From assembly GCA_023515745.1 (NCBI GenBank), contig JALECJ010000257.1:498687-562686 (forward strand): DNA of 64,000 nt. The letters run 5' to 3'. The position numbers and the translations under genes were made by a program. Within the stretch, counting starts at the first letter, position 1; each line of letters starts with the position of its first letter. Source of the stretch: Amoeboaphelidium protococcarum. Taxonomy: Eukaryota > Aphelidiomycota > Aphelidea. Below the pieces are notes generated by a model. It saw only the letters and a list, made by a program, of their open reading frames with translations, had not been told where the DNA came from and made no database searches. This document shows, piece by piece, positions 1 through 10,903 of this stretch.

Positions 1-1
1 T

Positions 2-634
2 TATATGCGCCCGTACATTGAACAGCATCAAGGATTATCTGCTGGCGAGCATAAAACAGGTGCAACGAATGGTATTGACTGCTCTGATGGTATATTTAAT
101 GCCCGCGGCTGTCTTGTTTCTTCCATTTACGAAGTTGACAAAATTTCTGGGCAAATTAATATTCGATAGCTGCAAAAGAAGGATTACTTAGAACAATTGA
201 CGTGTAAAAGTGGTGGATTTTCAAGATTGGATTTCTCGAAGAACGAGCTATAGTCCGTCGACTTGGAGATCGTTAAGAACATTATCACTCAATTAAACTC
301 ATAGGGCAAGATCAAGCAGAACTGCCAGATAAATCTAGAGAATAATCGGATTCATGGCTTAGGCGAGTATAAGGAGGTGGTTCCTCGTATACTTCGCGAA
401 TTGGCTGATCTACCGTAAATTTCGTACATCAACATCAATAATAATCCATTTTGCACTGTTGATCGCTTGGATTTCTGGCGGAGCTTGCTTGTTAATGACA
501 TACTGACGAGTAAAGTTGTCTGGATCAATCAGTATTTTCTGAATTCAAATGGCTGGAAAAACTTGGTCTTTGATGAACTAGTGAGCTAAAAAATGAGAGA
601 TGTCCATCGGGTTTATTATGCCAATTGCAATTGA
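2..634 (+). CDS. Leucine-rich-repeat-like protein, 5' truncated
   Basis: The frame is open from the first bases of the window and ends at TGA 632-634, giving about 210 residues of a longer protein. Several TAG/TAA codons are read as Gln. Repeating segments of the type LDFSKNEL, INLENNRI and ININNNPF, each followed by spaced leucines and isoleucines, look like leucine-rich repeats, a protein-interaction fold. The last repeat is followed by a short Trp/Tyr-rich tail. No catalytic motif is visible. The start lies outside the window, so family and localisation cannot be given. The downstream neighbour is on the opposite strand and ends 147 bases away. Confidence 0.6.
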
Positions 635-780
635 TTTGAGACGTCAATGGAATATATACGTGATTTTGAAACTCTAATTGACTTTTTATTTGAAAGCTTT
701 CGAAGCTGATTTGAGGTTGGATTTGAATCGTAGCCTTGTCGCCTCGATCGTAGTGCAGTGCCAGTGCAGTATTGTGCAGT

Positions 781-1824
781 TCAGTGTAGAGTTGTGTGTT
801 TTGGTGTAGTTGAGTGTACTTGTGTGTAGTATGTAAAAAACATATTAGGTTGAGCAAGTAAGTGAAAACACGAAACGGAGTTTTTTTATTAATATTAATT
901 TTCATCATCGGAATCCCAAATCTGTTATATCACTTCCGGGCGTGTTGTTGGAGTTGGACGCAGCCAATTGTTACTGCAGTACAAGTGTATTCGTCCACGC
1001 TTCTTTTACTACGTTTCACGTGTGTCAACCCGATCAGTGGCTAATTGCGCATCACCATAAGGAATCACACGAAATTTAAAAACTACTAGGGAACCAACGA
1101 CGCAATATTGACGGAACGAGGTGATATCCACGTTTTCGCGGCCTTCGTTTGTAACATTGGCAGGTGATTAGTCCTTTGTACTCAGTTTGAACTCCGGAAA
1201 GTCTGAATCCAGGGGTAAGGAGTACAGGAGACGGGAAGTGTTGGCCGGATTTAATGGAAACGGCTCACGTATGGAATAAAGCGCTGCTAGAGATTCACGC
1301 CAACCAGGGAGCGTGTTATCTGGGTACAGCACATCCGTGCCTGTAAGCGTTACTTTCCAGGCCTTTTGAACGCCACGAACCATTTGACGCTCAATTTTTC
1401 CAACGACACCAGTTATGAGCATAAATGCTTCTGATGCATTGCCCGACGCATCTTGATCGGTTGCAGCTAACATGTAGTCCATAGCCTGGGTTGATGAGTC
1501 TTCAACATCAGAATCCAGGTTATCGCGACGCTACCATGTTAGCTGCGGTATTAAACTAGTAACATAATCCCCTTTGCCATTATTTCGCTGTAGAAAGCAG
1601 TGACTTTACTTAAACGCGATCTTGATTATCGTCTGCCTCAGAATCGGTAGACTCTTGACGTTGACGCTTAGATGTTTGTGCGTTCTCAGCACGGGATGGA
1701 CTACTATATCTCTTGGGATTTTAAATGTTGAATTGATGTTTTTCATACTTTCAAAGCTCTAGCATTAAGAGGTGTCTTTCGCAGAAAACTACCCTCTTGA
1801 AATATATATTGCTTACTGTTGCAT
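781..1824 (-). CDS. Unrecognised protein with acidic stretches, 5' end unresolved
   Basis: On the minus strand a frame ends at TGA (781-783) and is open back to an ATG at 1822-1824. The best-supported part is 781-1542 (253 residues): acidic/Ser-rich start, a segment with KIER and WKVTL, and a stretch ending IWDSDDEN. Upstream, a different frame at about 1610-1700 encodes a basic-then-acidic Ser-rich stretch (SRAENAQ, KRQRQ, STDSEADD). A 67-nt GT-AG intron at 1543-1609 would join the two in phase. I could not find an ATG for that second frame, so the first exon is uncertain. The WKVTL patch faintly recalls the TFIIA large subunit but is too weak to name. The tail after IWDSDDEN is Q- and T-rich and may be poorly conserved. 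Confidence 0.45.
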
Positions 1825-2000
1825 TAAATAGGAATGTTACCTCGAGGCTGCCAATCACCCAATCACTGCGCAGTACTCCTGTAAAGCGTTAAAATGATGA
1901 TTTTGCGTGTTTTTACTACTTTTACATCGTGGGACATTGTGGCGTTGCGTCCCTCTTTACCTCCACTCCATCGTAATTTGATTTTGATAATTGATTTAAA

Positions 2001-3020
2001 ATGAAGGTCTAATTCCTGATTGTGTGCGTCTATACTCTGGTACTTTTTTGCCATTTATTGAATGCTGGTTCATTCACCAATGGTATTAATGATGTCACTC
2101 AGTAAATTGCGAATGGTGATCCTATTGAGCAAGATCTGGCTGAGTCTAAGTCTGAAGCGCTTCTTAATGACGACGCTGCTTCAGAGTCTAATTTGCAGGC
2201 TTTGGAATGCCCAATCTGCTTGGAGATTTATGGCCAAGATTAAACGCGTGCGATGGAATGTTGTCGGCAGTAGGTATGCGCTGATTGTGTAGATCAGATC
2301 AAAAGCGACTAGATGGAGACATGCGCGTTTTGTAGGCACCCTCTCTTTGGCAATAGCGAGTAGAGCGTGGTGATCAATGGTCTTCAGCAGATTAGTTTAA
2401 ATTTAAAGTGGGTCGAAAATGTCTTGAAGCAATCACCAGCTATAAAGAGTATAGATATGACGTGGCTGCGGTTGTATCGATAGTCTCATGAATTTCTAAA
2501 AGAAAGTGCACTATAGATCGATAAAATGGCCATGTCTTAGATTGTGAATTTACCCAAGCGTAATTTGGGTGAGGAGTTTAATGATCGTCCCTTTGATTCC
2601 AGTCAGTCTGGCATGAAGCTCAAGGATGTTGTGGGAAAATTTTATTAGGCTGTGCTCAAGATCGAAGGCTCGCTGCATCGTAGCATAGGATCCCGCATAC
2701 TTTTAGATTAACTTATTGATCTTGTCGCGGAAACGAATGATTATAAAAGACAACGGCGCTTAATAAAGAACAATGATGCTATGGTTCGGCTCATAAATAA
2801 GTCGTTAAATTCTCTTTTTTATGATGTGGCGCTCACGCTCAAGAAATTTGAGTAAGTACTTTGGGCTAGGAAGGCAGTCAGGAATGATCCTTTGCTACAT
2901 TCTCACCGAATAGATTACTCCAGGTTTGAACCTTTATTTGATCCTGCAGACTATTGGCCTAATTCGAAGCGCCACTCAATTACAACTGGTGGGAATAACG
3001 AATAGGAAGTTCAATCGTGA
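2001..3020 (+). CDS. RING-finger protein (probable E3 ubiquitin ligase)
   Basis: The frame runs from ATG 2001 to TGA 3018-3020, 339 residues. Residues about 70-112 carry a RING-type zinc pattern: CPIC, then CC, then C-x2-C, then C-x2-C ending CAFCR. RING domains bind two zinc ions and recruit E2 enzymes, so ubiquitin ligase activity is the likely role. The first ~25 residues after MKVQ are strongly hydrophobic and could be a signal peptide or membrane anchor. There is no other in-frame ATG before the RING, which supports this start. The C-terminal 200 residues are helical with no motif I recognise. It is divergent from the minus-strand gene, sharing an upstream gap of about 180 bases. Confidence 0.75.
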
Positions 3021-3239
3021 TTTTGGGGCTTTGGCAATTATACAGTACAGCGGGTTTCGATAAGCGCTTGATTAAGTATTGTATTCTTATTAGAACACTA
3101 TACTAATCATGTGTTGGGTTTACCATTTGACTCCTGAATTTTACTCCATTTTGTGTGTGAAACCATCATCATCGTTTTTTGTTCTTTGAAAACAGTTGAA
3201 AAGGGATCATTTGATCAAAAATTAAAAAAGGCTTCTAGT

Positions 3240-3605
3240 ATGGCGACAAATAATAACACTTAGTACGCTCCATTGCCAGTGTATGATGATTTGGAAAAAG
3301 CTCCTCTGATGGCCTCTTAACCACAGGGACAAGGCTATTATCCTACGCAGATTGTGTACGTGCAGAAAGACTACAGTGAGGATGAATTCCCTACACAGTT
3401 GGTATTATTTTTGGTTGGATTCATCTTTCCTCTGTGCTGGTTCATTGGTAGCTGTGTCCCATCCTTCTCTCGTCTCAACATTGCATTTAGAATGGTAAAC
3501 AGGGTCATCACTGCTCTGACTGTCATCTCGGCTATTATCTTGATTGTAATGTTTGGCATCATTGGGTATCATATTGATTAGGACAACAGACTGGTTCTTG
3601 ATTGA
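3240..3605 (+). CDS. Small protein with two membrane segments
   Basis: ATG 3240 to TGA 3603-3605 gives 121 residues. The N-terminal half is polar, Tyr/Pro/Gln-rich and includes two UAR glutamines. It is followed by two hydrophobic segments (about residues 58-78 and 95-117) with a short loop containing Ser-Arg-Leu-Asn between them. This is a hairpin-like integral membrane protein with a cytosolic-type tail. A PxY-like sequence (YAPLPVY) sits near the start. I do not recognise the family. Tyr/Pro-rich tails in front of two membrane spans occur in several small Golgi or endosomal proteins, but nothing here is diagnostic. Confidence 0.6.
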
Positions 3606-3716
3606 TTGAGTTGAAAGATGGCATTCCGTTTATTTGAGAGAATTAAAAATATTATATTTTTATCTTGTTGATGTTTTCTAATAATTTCTGGGCTCATCGG
3701 TGTGTCTGGCTGTCAG

Positions 3717-5000
3717 ATGGAATGGCGGGCGCATATTAAGCGCCATTGTGGCATGTCACATTCTTTACGTGCCCTCTTGATCGATATTGACGCTCTCTTT
3801 CTAGCTTTCATTGAAGTGAAGGCTTAACAGCGAGGGAAAAGACAAAATTCAGCAAGAGAGCGCACAACTCTCGCAGAAGGGCCTTGTGTTGGATTTTCAT
3901 AGTAAAGAATGTAGTGCTGTTAAGCTTGGTATTTAACCTCAATGAGAAAGAGAAGATTGATAATCAAGATCTGTGTCACTATCAGTGATCAGCCTATCAT
4001 AAGAGGCTTCTCTAACTACATTGTTGCACGACTAATCAGATTGCGTAGAATAACACAACTCAAATTCCAACACTTTGGAGGTATATCCGAAATACTAAAC
4101 TTTGTAGCACGTGAGTTGGCAGGACACGGATCTAGCAGTTTGGCACAAAAGATTCGTAAAGACTCTCTTGGTTTGCCTCCCATAGTCCTATCTACTCCAG
4201 TTGCTGGGCGCGTTTAGTTGGCTTCATCTCCCGTCTCATCTCAAGTCTAAGATAGCTTGATTGAATTGTCCTCTCTATTTGCGGCTCTATTCACCTCTAG
4301 TAAGTCTAATTTATATGTTTCTTTTGGATCTAAGAGTTATGCACTTACTGACAATACTGATTAGTCATTAATTATTCAAAAGTAAAAGCCACTATCGCAC
4401 ATTAAAGCTCATCATCTGGAAGTTTTGGATTTGCTTGCTTCTGGTATGCACAATTAATTAGATTTGAGTTTGTTCTATAATGAAGTAATAGCTCTTTTTG
4501 AAGTTTTGGAGGAGGACACCTTGTAATTCATAATGAAGGCGGCGTACTAGAAACTGCAGACATGTATGATCGGAGTCGATTTTGAGGTCACCAAGCGAAT
4601 GTAGTAGTATCCCTATGAAAAGTTCTCTTGCTGCTGGTCTGCGTCTCTGCGGAGCAAATTATATTCTTTGTTTGACCTTTTGCCTGAGTATGTTGCTTTT
4701 AGATGCTTGTTTGCTTCCAACCGCGTAGACAATACCTAGATGTTTGCGGGTATCTGTGTATGTGTTACCGCTGTGATGTAAAAAACATATTAGTCACTGG
4801 TTGATTTATAATTGTTATCAAGACAAGATTTTGGAGATGCAGCGTAGTTGTACGAATTGTTACTGGAACAAGATTTCTAGTGGATCCAATCTTTGCAATC
4901 TCGCAATTCCTCTTAGCTGGCTAGGCGTTTCTTGATATCGATTGTTGATAACTGCCAAGGATATTTGTTTCGTATATGTATAAGAGATTAAGAAATATGA
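3717..5000 (+). CDS. Unrecognised alpha-helical protein
   Basis: The open frame begins after a TGA at 3669-3671 and ends at TGA 4998-5000. In-frame ATGs lie at 3717, 3753, 3909 and 3942; the first gives 427 residues. Many TAA/TAG codons are used as Gln. Composition is leucine-, serine- and lysine-rich with long predicted helices, and residues from about 310 onward (LPEYVAFRCLF) read as a folded helical domain. No signal peptide, membrane segment or catalytic motif is evident. The basic stretch MRKRRLIIK near residue 76 could be an internal start or a nuclear signal. Only about 110 bases separate it from the upstream gene on the same strand. Function unknown. Confidence 0.6.
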
Positions 5001-5051
5001 GACGTATGAATAATAAATGATGTTTTGATAAGAACCTCTATCCAACTCTTT

Positions 5052-5756
5052 ATGATTGAGCGCTTAAGCTAAACAAGACAGCGTGTCTGTGCACATTGTA
5101 AAAGGCCGCCTCTAGCCCTCCGCGATCCAGACGAAGCTTACATGGTTCAACCTGGTCTGCGTAAGTTATCTGACAACAACATAAATCCAATTCAAACGTG
5201 TTATAAGTAATTGGAGAATCAACGTTGGGCAGAAGGAGAAATCGGTTAGAATAAGATAGGATAGATGAGATAATATAAGATCTAATCTAATCTGAAACGC
5301 ATAAAACAACTTTCACTAGATTTAGGACCGCCTGTTACTTTACACTTTCACTTCCAACATTAACCACGAATACGCTACAAACATGGTCAACATGTTCCGC
5401 CGATTTAGATTATCCCGTTAGAGAGTAGTTCAAATTGATCCTAACGCGGCTATTCAGTACCTTCTAAAGTATTTTTTTATACGTTAAAATGGAGCGCAAT
5501 TTCAGCTAGATATACTCATTCTGATACTAGCTACTTAGTAAACGTAATTATTTTTTTGTCGCGGGTGAAATACTCTCTGGCCAACCCAGCCTGTGATATT
5601 TGCGTTAACTGCTGTAGGGGCTATTTGGATAAGGTTGGGGAGTTCTTGGCAAAGTTAATTATGTTTCTCCACAGTGGTATTCCCCAGCCTTTTATTGGTT
5701 TCAACTTTAATAGAGTAATCGAACAAAATATGAGAGAGTTTTACCCGTATCTGTGA
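5052..5756 (+). CDS. Small split gene or two overlapping small genes, model unresolved
   Basis: Two pieces look coding. ATG 5052 opens a frame with a CAHCKRPP zinc-type motif and a charged segment; it becomes TAA/TAG-rich after about 5245, where a GT-AG intron could begin. ATG 5383 opens another frame that joins, across a likely 62-nt intron (5469-5530, GTATTT to ACTAG), to a segment with CDICVNCC and a hydrophobic, Phe-rich end stopping at TGA 5754-5756. The 3' part (about 104 residues) is the better supported. The two may be exons of one gene, but I found no splice that joins them cleanly. With only one stop codon in use, open frames of this size also arise by chance. Function unknown. Confidence 0.35.
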
Positions 5757-6291
5757 AACATCGCCGCCTTTTAATTCTTTTTGGAAAGATAATACTGTAC
5801 TGTGTCTGTTTTTTAAAGCTCCATTATTGTCATATTTCTTGCTATGATTATTTGGCATTTTAAGCCTTAGTACTGGCTCCTTAATGTACTGTTTTGTGTT
5901 GATGCACACGAAATGATACCCTCTTATGCCGCCGCTTAATAAAAAAGTGACCTCTTTGGATCGGCCGACTCTTTCTCATTCTCGTTCAACGCATTGAAGA
6001 CCTAATTACAAGCACGTCAATCTGTTCGTTCCATCTGAAAGAATTTGTTGTTGCCGTTTCTCTGTCGCTTTGTGTTACGTTTCTATTTACTTCACCACGT
6101 TTCTTCTTCTTTTCCTAGCCGTTTCCGCATTTTGGTCTTCTTCTCCTCGACTGTTTACGGTGGTGTTTTCTTCTCTTCAGTCGTACGTTCAGATTTCGAT
6201 TTCCTCTGTTATATTTGATAAAAAATATTGTCAGTAAACGAGTATAAAGAAGCATATTGCTATTGTTTATAGTCATACTTATTTTAAAAAA
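5757..6291. other. Intergenic region upstream of PP2A scaffold gene
   Basis: No convincing gene is seen. From about 6040 to 6190 the plus strand is rich in T and C (runs such as TTTCTTCTTC), a composition also seen upstream of the RRM gene at 32026. The last 60 bases before the ATG are A/T-rich. This is likely the promoter and 5' leader of the downstream gene; no specific element can be named. Confidence 0.5.
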
Positions 6292-8121
6292 ATGAATGTT
6301 GAGTAATCTGATAATGGCTCAAACAGCAACTAGAATTTGAACAGTGATGCCATGTAGACTGGGTAGAACGACGAGGCTCTGTACCCGATTGCAGTGTTGA
6401 TTGATGAGTTGAAGCATGAGGAGGTCACCTACCGCCTCAATGCCATCCGTAGACTGGGGACTATAGCTCTAGCTTTGGGTGTCGATAGGGCCAGAGATGA
6501 GCTGGTTCCCTTCCTGGAAGAGTCTATTGATGATGAAGATGAAGTGTTGCAGGCTCTGGCTGAGGAGATTGCCAACTTGATAGACTATATTGGTGGTGCT
6601 CAGTTTGCGCATGTCCTCCTGTCGCCTCTTGAACACCTGGCCACCATCGAGGAGACTGTTGTGCGAGACAAGGCTGCAGAGTCCATCAATAAGGTGGCTG
6701 TTGTGCTCAGTGCTGACCAGGTTGAACGTTTCTACTTGCCAATGCTGAAGCGTCTGACATCTGGTGACTGGTTTACTAGCCGTACGTCTGCATGTGCAAT
6801 TTACTCTTCCATATACCAGAAGGCTAATCCTGGATAGTAGGAGGAGTTGCGTGCCCTATTCAGTCAACTCTGTAAGGATGATACTCCAATGGTTCGTCGT
6901 GCTGCGGCTACCCATTTTGGCTCATTTATGAAGGTTATCCAGAAGGCTAATCTTATCAAAGATTTTATTCCATTGTACGCCAATCTGTCTCAAGATGATT
7001 AGGACTCAGTTAGATTATTAACTGTGGAAGCAGGTGTCTGTATCGCTGAACTCCTGACTAATGATGAGACCAAGACTCATTTGGCTGGTACATTGCGCAG
7101 TCTGTATAATGACAAGAGCTGGCGTGTGAGATATATAATTGCAGAGAAGTTTGTCCGCTTGGCGAATGCAGTTGGAAAGCAGCTTACTGCTGAAGATTTG
7201 ACTCCGGCTTTTGTGCGAATTCTGAAGGATCCTGAAGCTGAGGTGAGAACCTCTGCCGCTAGTCAGCTTCCTGGATATTGTGCTCTAATAGAACCATCTG
7301 TGGTGCTGGAGAAGATTCTGCCATGTGTCAAGGAGTTGGTCACTGATGGTTCATAGCATGTGAGAGCTGCCATCGCACTGCAGATAAGTGGTCTGGCTCC
7401 GGTGTTGGGCAAGGAGAACACTTCTGAACATTTGCTGCCTCTATTTTTGCAAGCTCTGAAGGATGAGTTTCCGGATGTGCGTTTGAATATCATCAGCAAG
7501 TTGGAGAATGTGAACTCTGTAATTGGAATTGAGGCTCTGTCGCAGTCATTGTTGCCAGCTATCGTTGAGTTGTCTGAAGATAAGCAGTGGCGTGTGCGTT
7601 TGGCCATCATTGAGTTTATCCCATTGCTGGCCAAGTAGTTGGGAATTCAGTTCTTTGATGACCAACTGTCTAGTATGTGTATGAGCTGGTTGAATGACCC
7701 CATTTGGTCTATTCGTGAGGCTGCCACTAATAACCTGAGACGTTTGGCTGAGGCATTTGGTTCAGACTGGGCCAGAAAGAATATCCTGCCAAAGATTCTG
7801 CCTAATGCATCACATCTTGTGTTCACCTACCGTCTGACCACTCTATTTGCACTGACCACTCTCTCCACGGCTATGAGTCCTGACGTGGTCAAGAGTGATA
7901 TTTTACCAACTCTGCTCACCCTGTGCAAGGACCCAGTGCCTAATATCCGCTTCAATTGTGCCAAGGCTTTAGAAACTGTTGTCCCAATATTGAAGAAGGA
8001 TGCAAACGTGGCTAATAGTCTTGCAACTGAGGTAAAGCCGGTACTGGCAAAGATGAGCTCTGAGGATGGTGATGCTGATGTCAAGTTCTTTTCCAGCCGA
8101 GCATTGTCTTCTGTGGCTTGA
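6292..8121 (+). CDS. PPP2R1: Protein phosphatase 2A 65-kDa scaffold subunit (A subunit)
   Basis: ATG 6292 to TGA 8119-8121, 609 residues (589 in the human alpha form). The protein is built of HEAT repeats from about residue 30 to the end, with the typical repeated pattern of paired helices ending DD.. VR..A. The scaffold holds the catalytic C subunit and a variable B subunit to form the PP2A holoenzyme, acting in cytosol and nucleus. Recognisable family stretches include [18 protein letters not shown] and [14 protein letters not shown] at 7000-7002 is read as the Gln of DDQDSVRLL, which is conserved in the human protein, and TAG-TAG at 6835-6840 gives two more. The N-terminal 30 residues are Asn/Gln/Ser-rich and specific to this organism. 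Confidence 0.96.
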
Positions 8122-8286
8122 CTTGACGGAGATTGAGTTGTTTATCAGGCAGAGCTGAACATTAAGAAGATTAATGATAAGTTTCTGAAAAATGTAAAGT
8201 GTATCTATGTGTCTCTCTCTGCTTTTGTGAATTAATGAGAGTGTAAGCGTATTGTACGAGTGAATACTTCTAACGGGGTTTAATAT

Positions 8287-9465
8287 TCAAATCTTATGCT
8301 GCGACTTGCCCTCAACAGGCTTCTCATACAGTCGAGACTCCTTCAGCTTCTTCTTCTCCACACTAACCTCCTTACTCTTTTCAATCTTATCATCGGTGGA
8401 CTTTCTCTTACGCTCCTACTTGGACAAGAAGAACTCGCCCGACTCTATTTGAAGATCAATCTTGCGCGGCATCTGGTGATTAGCCGGAGGGAATGGTGTA
8501 TACTCCTTCTTCTTTTTCTTCTTAATCTACTACCTCTTATTATGAGTAGATCTATTTGATTCGTCTCCGCCTTCAATATTGTCTCCTACTGCCGACGATG
8601 ACTGACCACCATCATCACCTTTACTAGTACCACGACCGCCAATACCGCCACCGTTACGCAACTGCTCCTGCTCCAACTTCTTAGCTTTACGCTTAGCCGC
8701 GGCAGACTTTCGGAACTTGGGCAAAAACCTGTCCCAGTTCTCATTCTTCAATGTCTCATCCTTCTCCAGCTCTCTTCTAATCATCAATTCCTTGATCCAG
8801 TAGACCGGGTGGATATTGTTCATACAGTCTTCGATAATCTTACGCGTAGTCTTGATCATTTTATGGCCCTGCATATTCTCACCTAGCGGGTGTGTAGTAG
8901 GAGGTGAGATCACGGCCACAGTGTTGCCTTGTACCAGGACATAGCACCCAGTCAGAAGCTCTATTGCTTTCAACGTATTTCCCTGAGGACCAATCAGTCT
9001 GGCGCGTCTCTTCACAAATCGCTCCTTATTACGCACCATTCCCCCAATCTTGACAATATCTGACCATACACCATCCTCAAGAACTCGCAATGCTTATTCA
9101 TAAGGCACAGATCTTGCGAGTAATTTCATCATATCGCGCGCCTTCATGATAATATACGGATCCTACGTCTTTCTAGTCGTGGACACGCTCATGGATCCCT
9201 CGATCAGATTCAAAATGCAGCTGACTCCATGCTTCTACAGCTCTTTTGTCACTCTAGACCAAACGCTCTTCAGGTATTACTCGCGATACTTGGGAAATAG
9301 AGTGGCGAATGTGGATTCCTCAGTCAGAGGCTAAGCATCTTCCGGTGGCTTCACAATTTCCCATTTATTGATATCCGGCGTGTCCCAAGGCTTATCCTTA
9401 CGATGTCTCTTGTTCTTATTAATCATCACTGCATCTGCATTATTACTACTGTTTAATTCGCTCAT
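8287..9465 (-). CDS. KRR1: KRR1 small-subunit processome component
   Basis: Reads on the minus strand from ATG 9463-9465 to TGA 8287-8289, 392 residues. KRR1 is a KH-domain nucleolar protein needed for 18S rRNA maturation and 40S assembly. Hallmarks: [11 protein letters not shown] near the N-terminus, LFPKYREQYL, a KH-type core around residues 125-210 ([21 protein letters not shown]), the [20 protein letters not shown] block, a lysine-rich linker, and YTPFPP...[12 protein letters not shown] close to the end. The length matches fungal and animal KRR1 (about 320-380). The basic C-terminal tail is typical. It ends tail-to-tail with the PP2A gene, 165 bases apart. Confidence 0.95.
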
Positions 9466-9615
9466 TTTTTAGTATTAATGACTCTTAACGCCACGTAAGT
9501 TTAAGATCACTATATTATACGCTAACAGTAAAGAAAAGTGACTTGAATGAAAACGAATCAAAGAAGTTGCCCGAATGAGAAGATCATCCTGATGATGATC
9601 AGTAGACTGTCTGAA

Positions 9616-10770
9616 ATGTTCACCACTAGATCGTATATTATATTGAAACCATTGATAATAAATGAAAATGAATATCTTAATCCAATTATCTTATAATGTC
9701 AAGATAAATTGCAATATTTTAAATGCAAGCCTATATCAAGTTTCTCTGCACGGTTAAACTACAGATCGAAGGCTAAACTCTCTCGCGCACTTTCAATTGT
9801 TCCCTTTTCTAATCGTAATACCAATCAGTCAGACAAAGAGTTGAAATATCAGAAAATGTTGCGATCCGTTATCACACGCCGTTCTATGACAATTCACCCT
9901 CCTATAACAGGAGTGCCGCTATCTAAAGCTGAAGAGAATGTTGAAAAGTTGTTCAGTCCAGATTTCAAAGAGAATGCAGATTACGCGCTTGATAAGGATC
10001 GCCTGCCTTGGGTACCGGCGCGTCTGTAGAAGCGAATATAGGCGTAGAAACACGTCCGCGATCGTTAGTTGAGATTATAGTAGATGGTGCAAGAGGCTGA
10101 ATAGAATATTAGTGATGTTATAATCACAGCGAATGACACTTAGAATTAGGAACCTGTTGCTGGTGATATCGCTAGTAAAGGAGATGATCAATTTACTCCT
10201 CTGATGAGCCCCACCGTTGTGGATGATTACAAATAACGCGTCGAATTGACAAGGCTGAAATATAAGAGCGAGATTTAGTAGATTCTTGCTAAGCAGCAAT
10301 AGCTTGAGCTTAATGCCTAAAAATAATTAAAGAGTTTGAATGAGGAGCGTTCGCGTACTTAGAAAGCTGAAGAGCAGTAGTAAAATGAGAACTTGTTGGC
10401 AGATGCAGAAAATCGCGCCGTGTCTCTAATCACTGATTTTATGCATAGAGCTGTTAAGGCGCGTGCAGAGATGGATAAGCGATAGATGCGCGCTGAGATT
10501 AAAGTTAAGTAGGCGTTAAGTGGTCTTGCCAGCGTGAGCGGATCTTTCATTACCAACATGGATCAACTGAATGAAGCCATTGATAAGTGCTTATCCACTG
10601 AACCGAAGCCATTGATGACGCCACCATTGTCAAAGTTGACTGAGGCTGCCGAGAATTCCTCTGGGCGCCACTGGTGGATTGACTCTAGAACATTGAAGCG
10701 TGTCCATGAGAATCAATTAACTACGCAGCGTTAGAAAGCTTTGGTCAATGCTATAGAGAATGAACTTTGA
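9616..10770 (+). CDS. Coiled-coil basic protein, possibly mitochondrial
   Basis: The frame is open to TGA 10768-10770; the first in-frame ATG is 9616, giving 384 residues. The first ~90 residues are rich in Arg, Lys and Ser with few acids, as in mitochondrial targeting sequences. Next comes a PxxP-containing linker (IHPPITGVPLSK), LPWVPARL, and a long Gln/Glu/Arg coiled coil from about residue 140 to 300 where many glutamines are UAR codons. The C-terminus has HWWIDSRTLKRVHE. It could be a lineage-divergent mitoribosomal or assembly protein, but I cannot match it to a family. Start is uncertain because the N-terminal codons are A/T-rich. It is divergent from KRR1, about 150 bases apart. Confidence 0.6.
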
Positions 10771-10903
10771 ATAATCAATCACGTTGAATATGTGTCACGG
10801 AAATCTCTCTACTTTGTGCCGTGTCCTTCTTTCTCTTTCAGTCTTCAGTCTTAATGAGAATTTTTTGATTTACATTACAGTAGATTAACGAGGAACGTAC
10901 AAT

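Noticed and set aside
862-1044. Plus-strand 60-codon hydrophobic frame
   Set aside because: It starts at GTG, runs antisense to a longer minus-strand frame, and with a single stop codon such frames are common by chance.
1168-1482. TFIIA large-subunit identity from the WKVTL patch
   Set aside because: Only a short patch matches; the N-terminal TFIIA helices and C-terminal signature are absent.
1863-2054. Minus-strand 63-residue frame starting MAKKYQ, with possible exons joining at 1841-1878
   Set aside because: It overlaps the N-terminal coding part of the RING gene, and the splice chain I tried did not connect in phase to the downstream exons.
5135-5175. tRNA-like GGTTCAACC string
   Set aside because: No acceptor stem, D-arm or anticodon arm could be folded around it.
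6292-8121. PP2A and other genes as frameshifted or nonsense-riddled pseudogenes
   Set aside because: Every in-frame TAA/TAG is compatible with Gln, frames never shift, and TGA appears only at expected C-termini.
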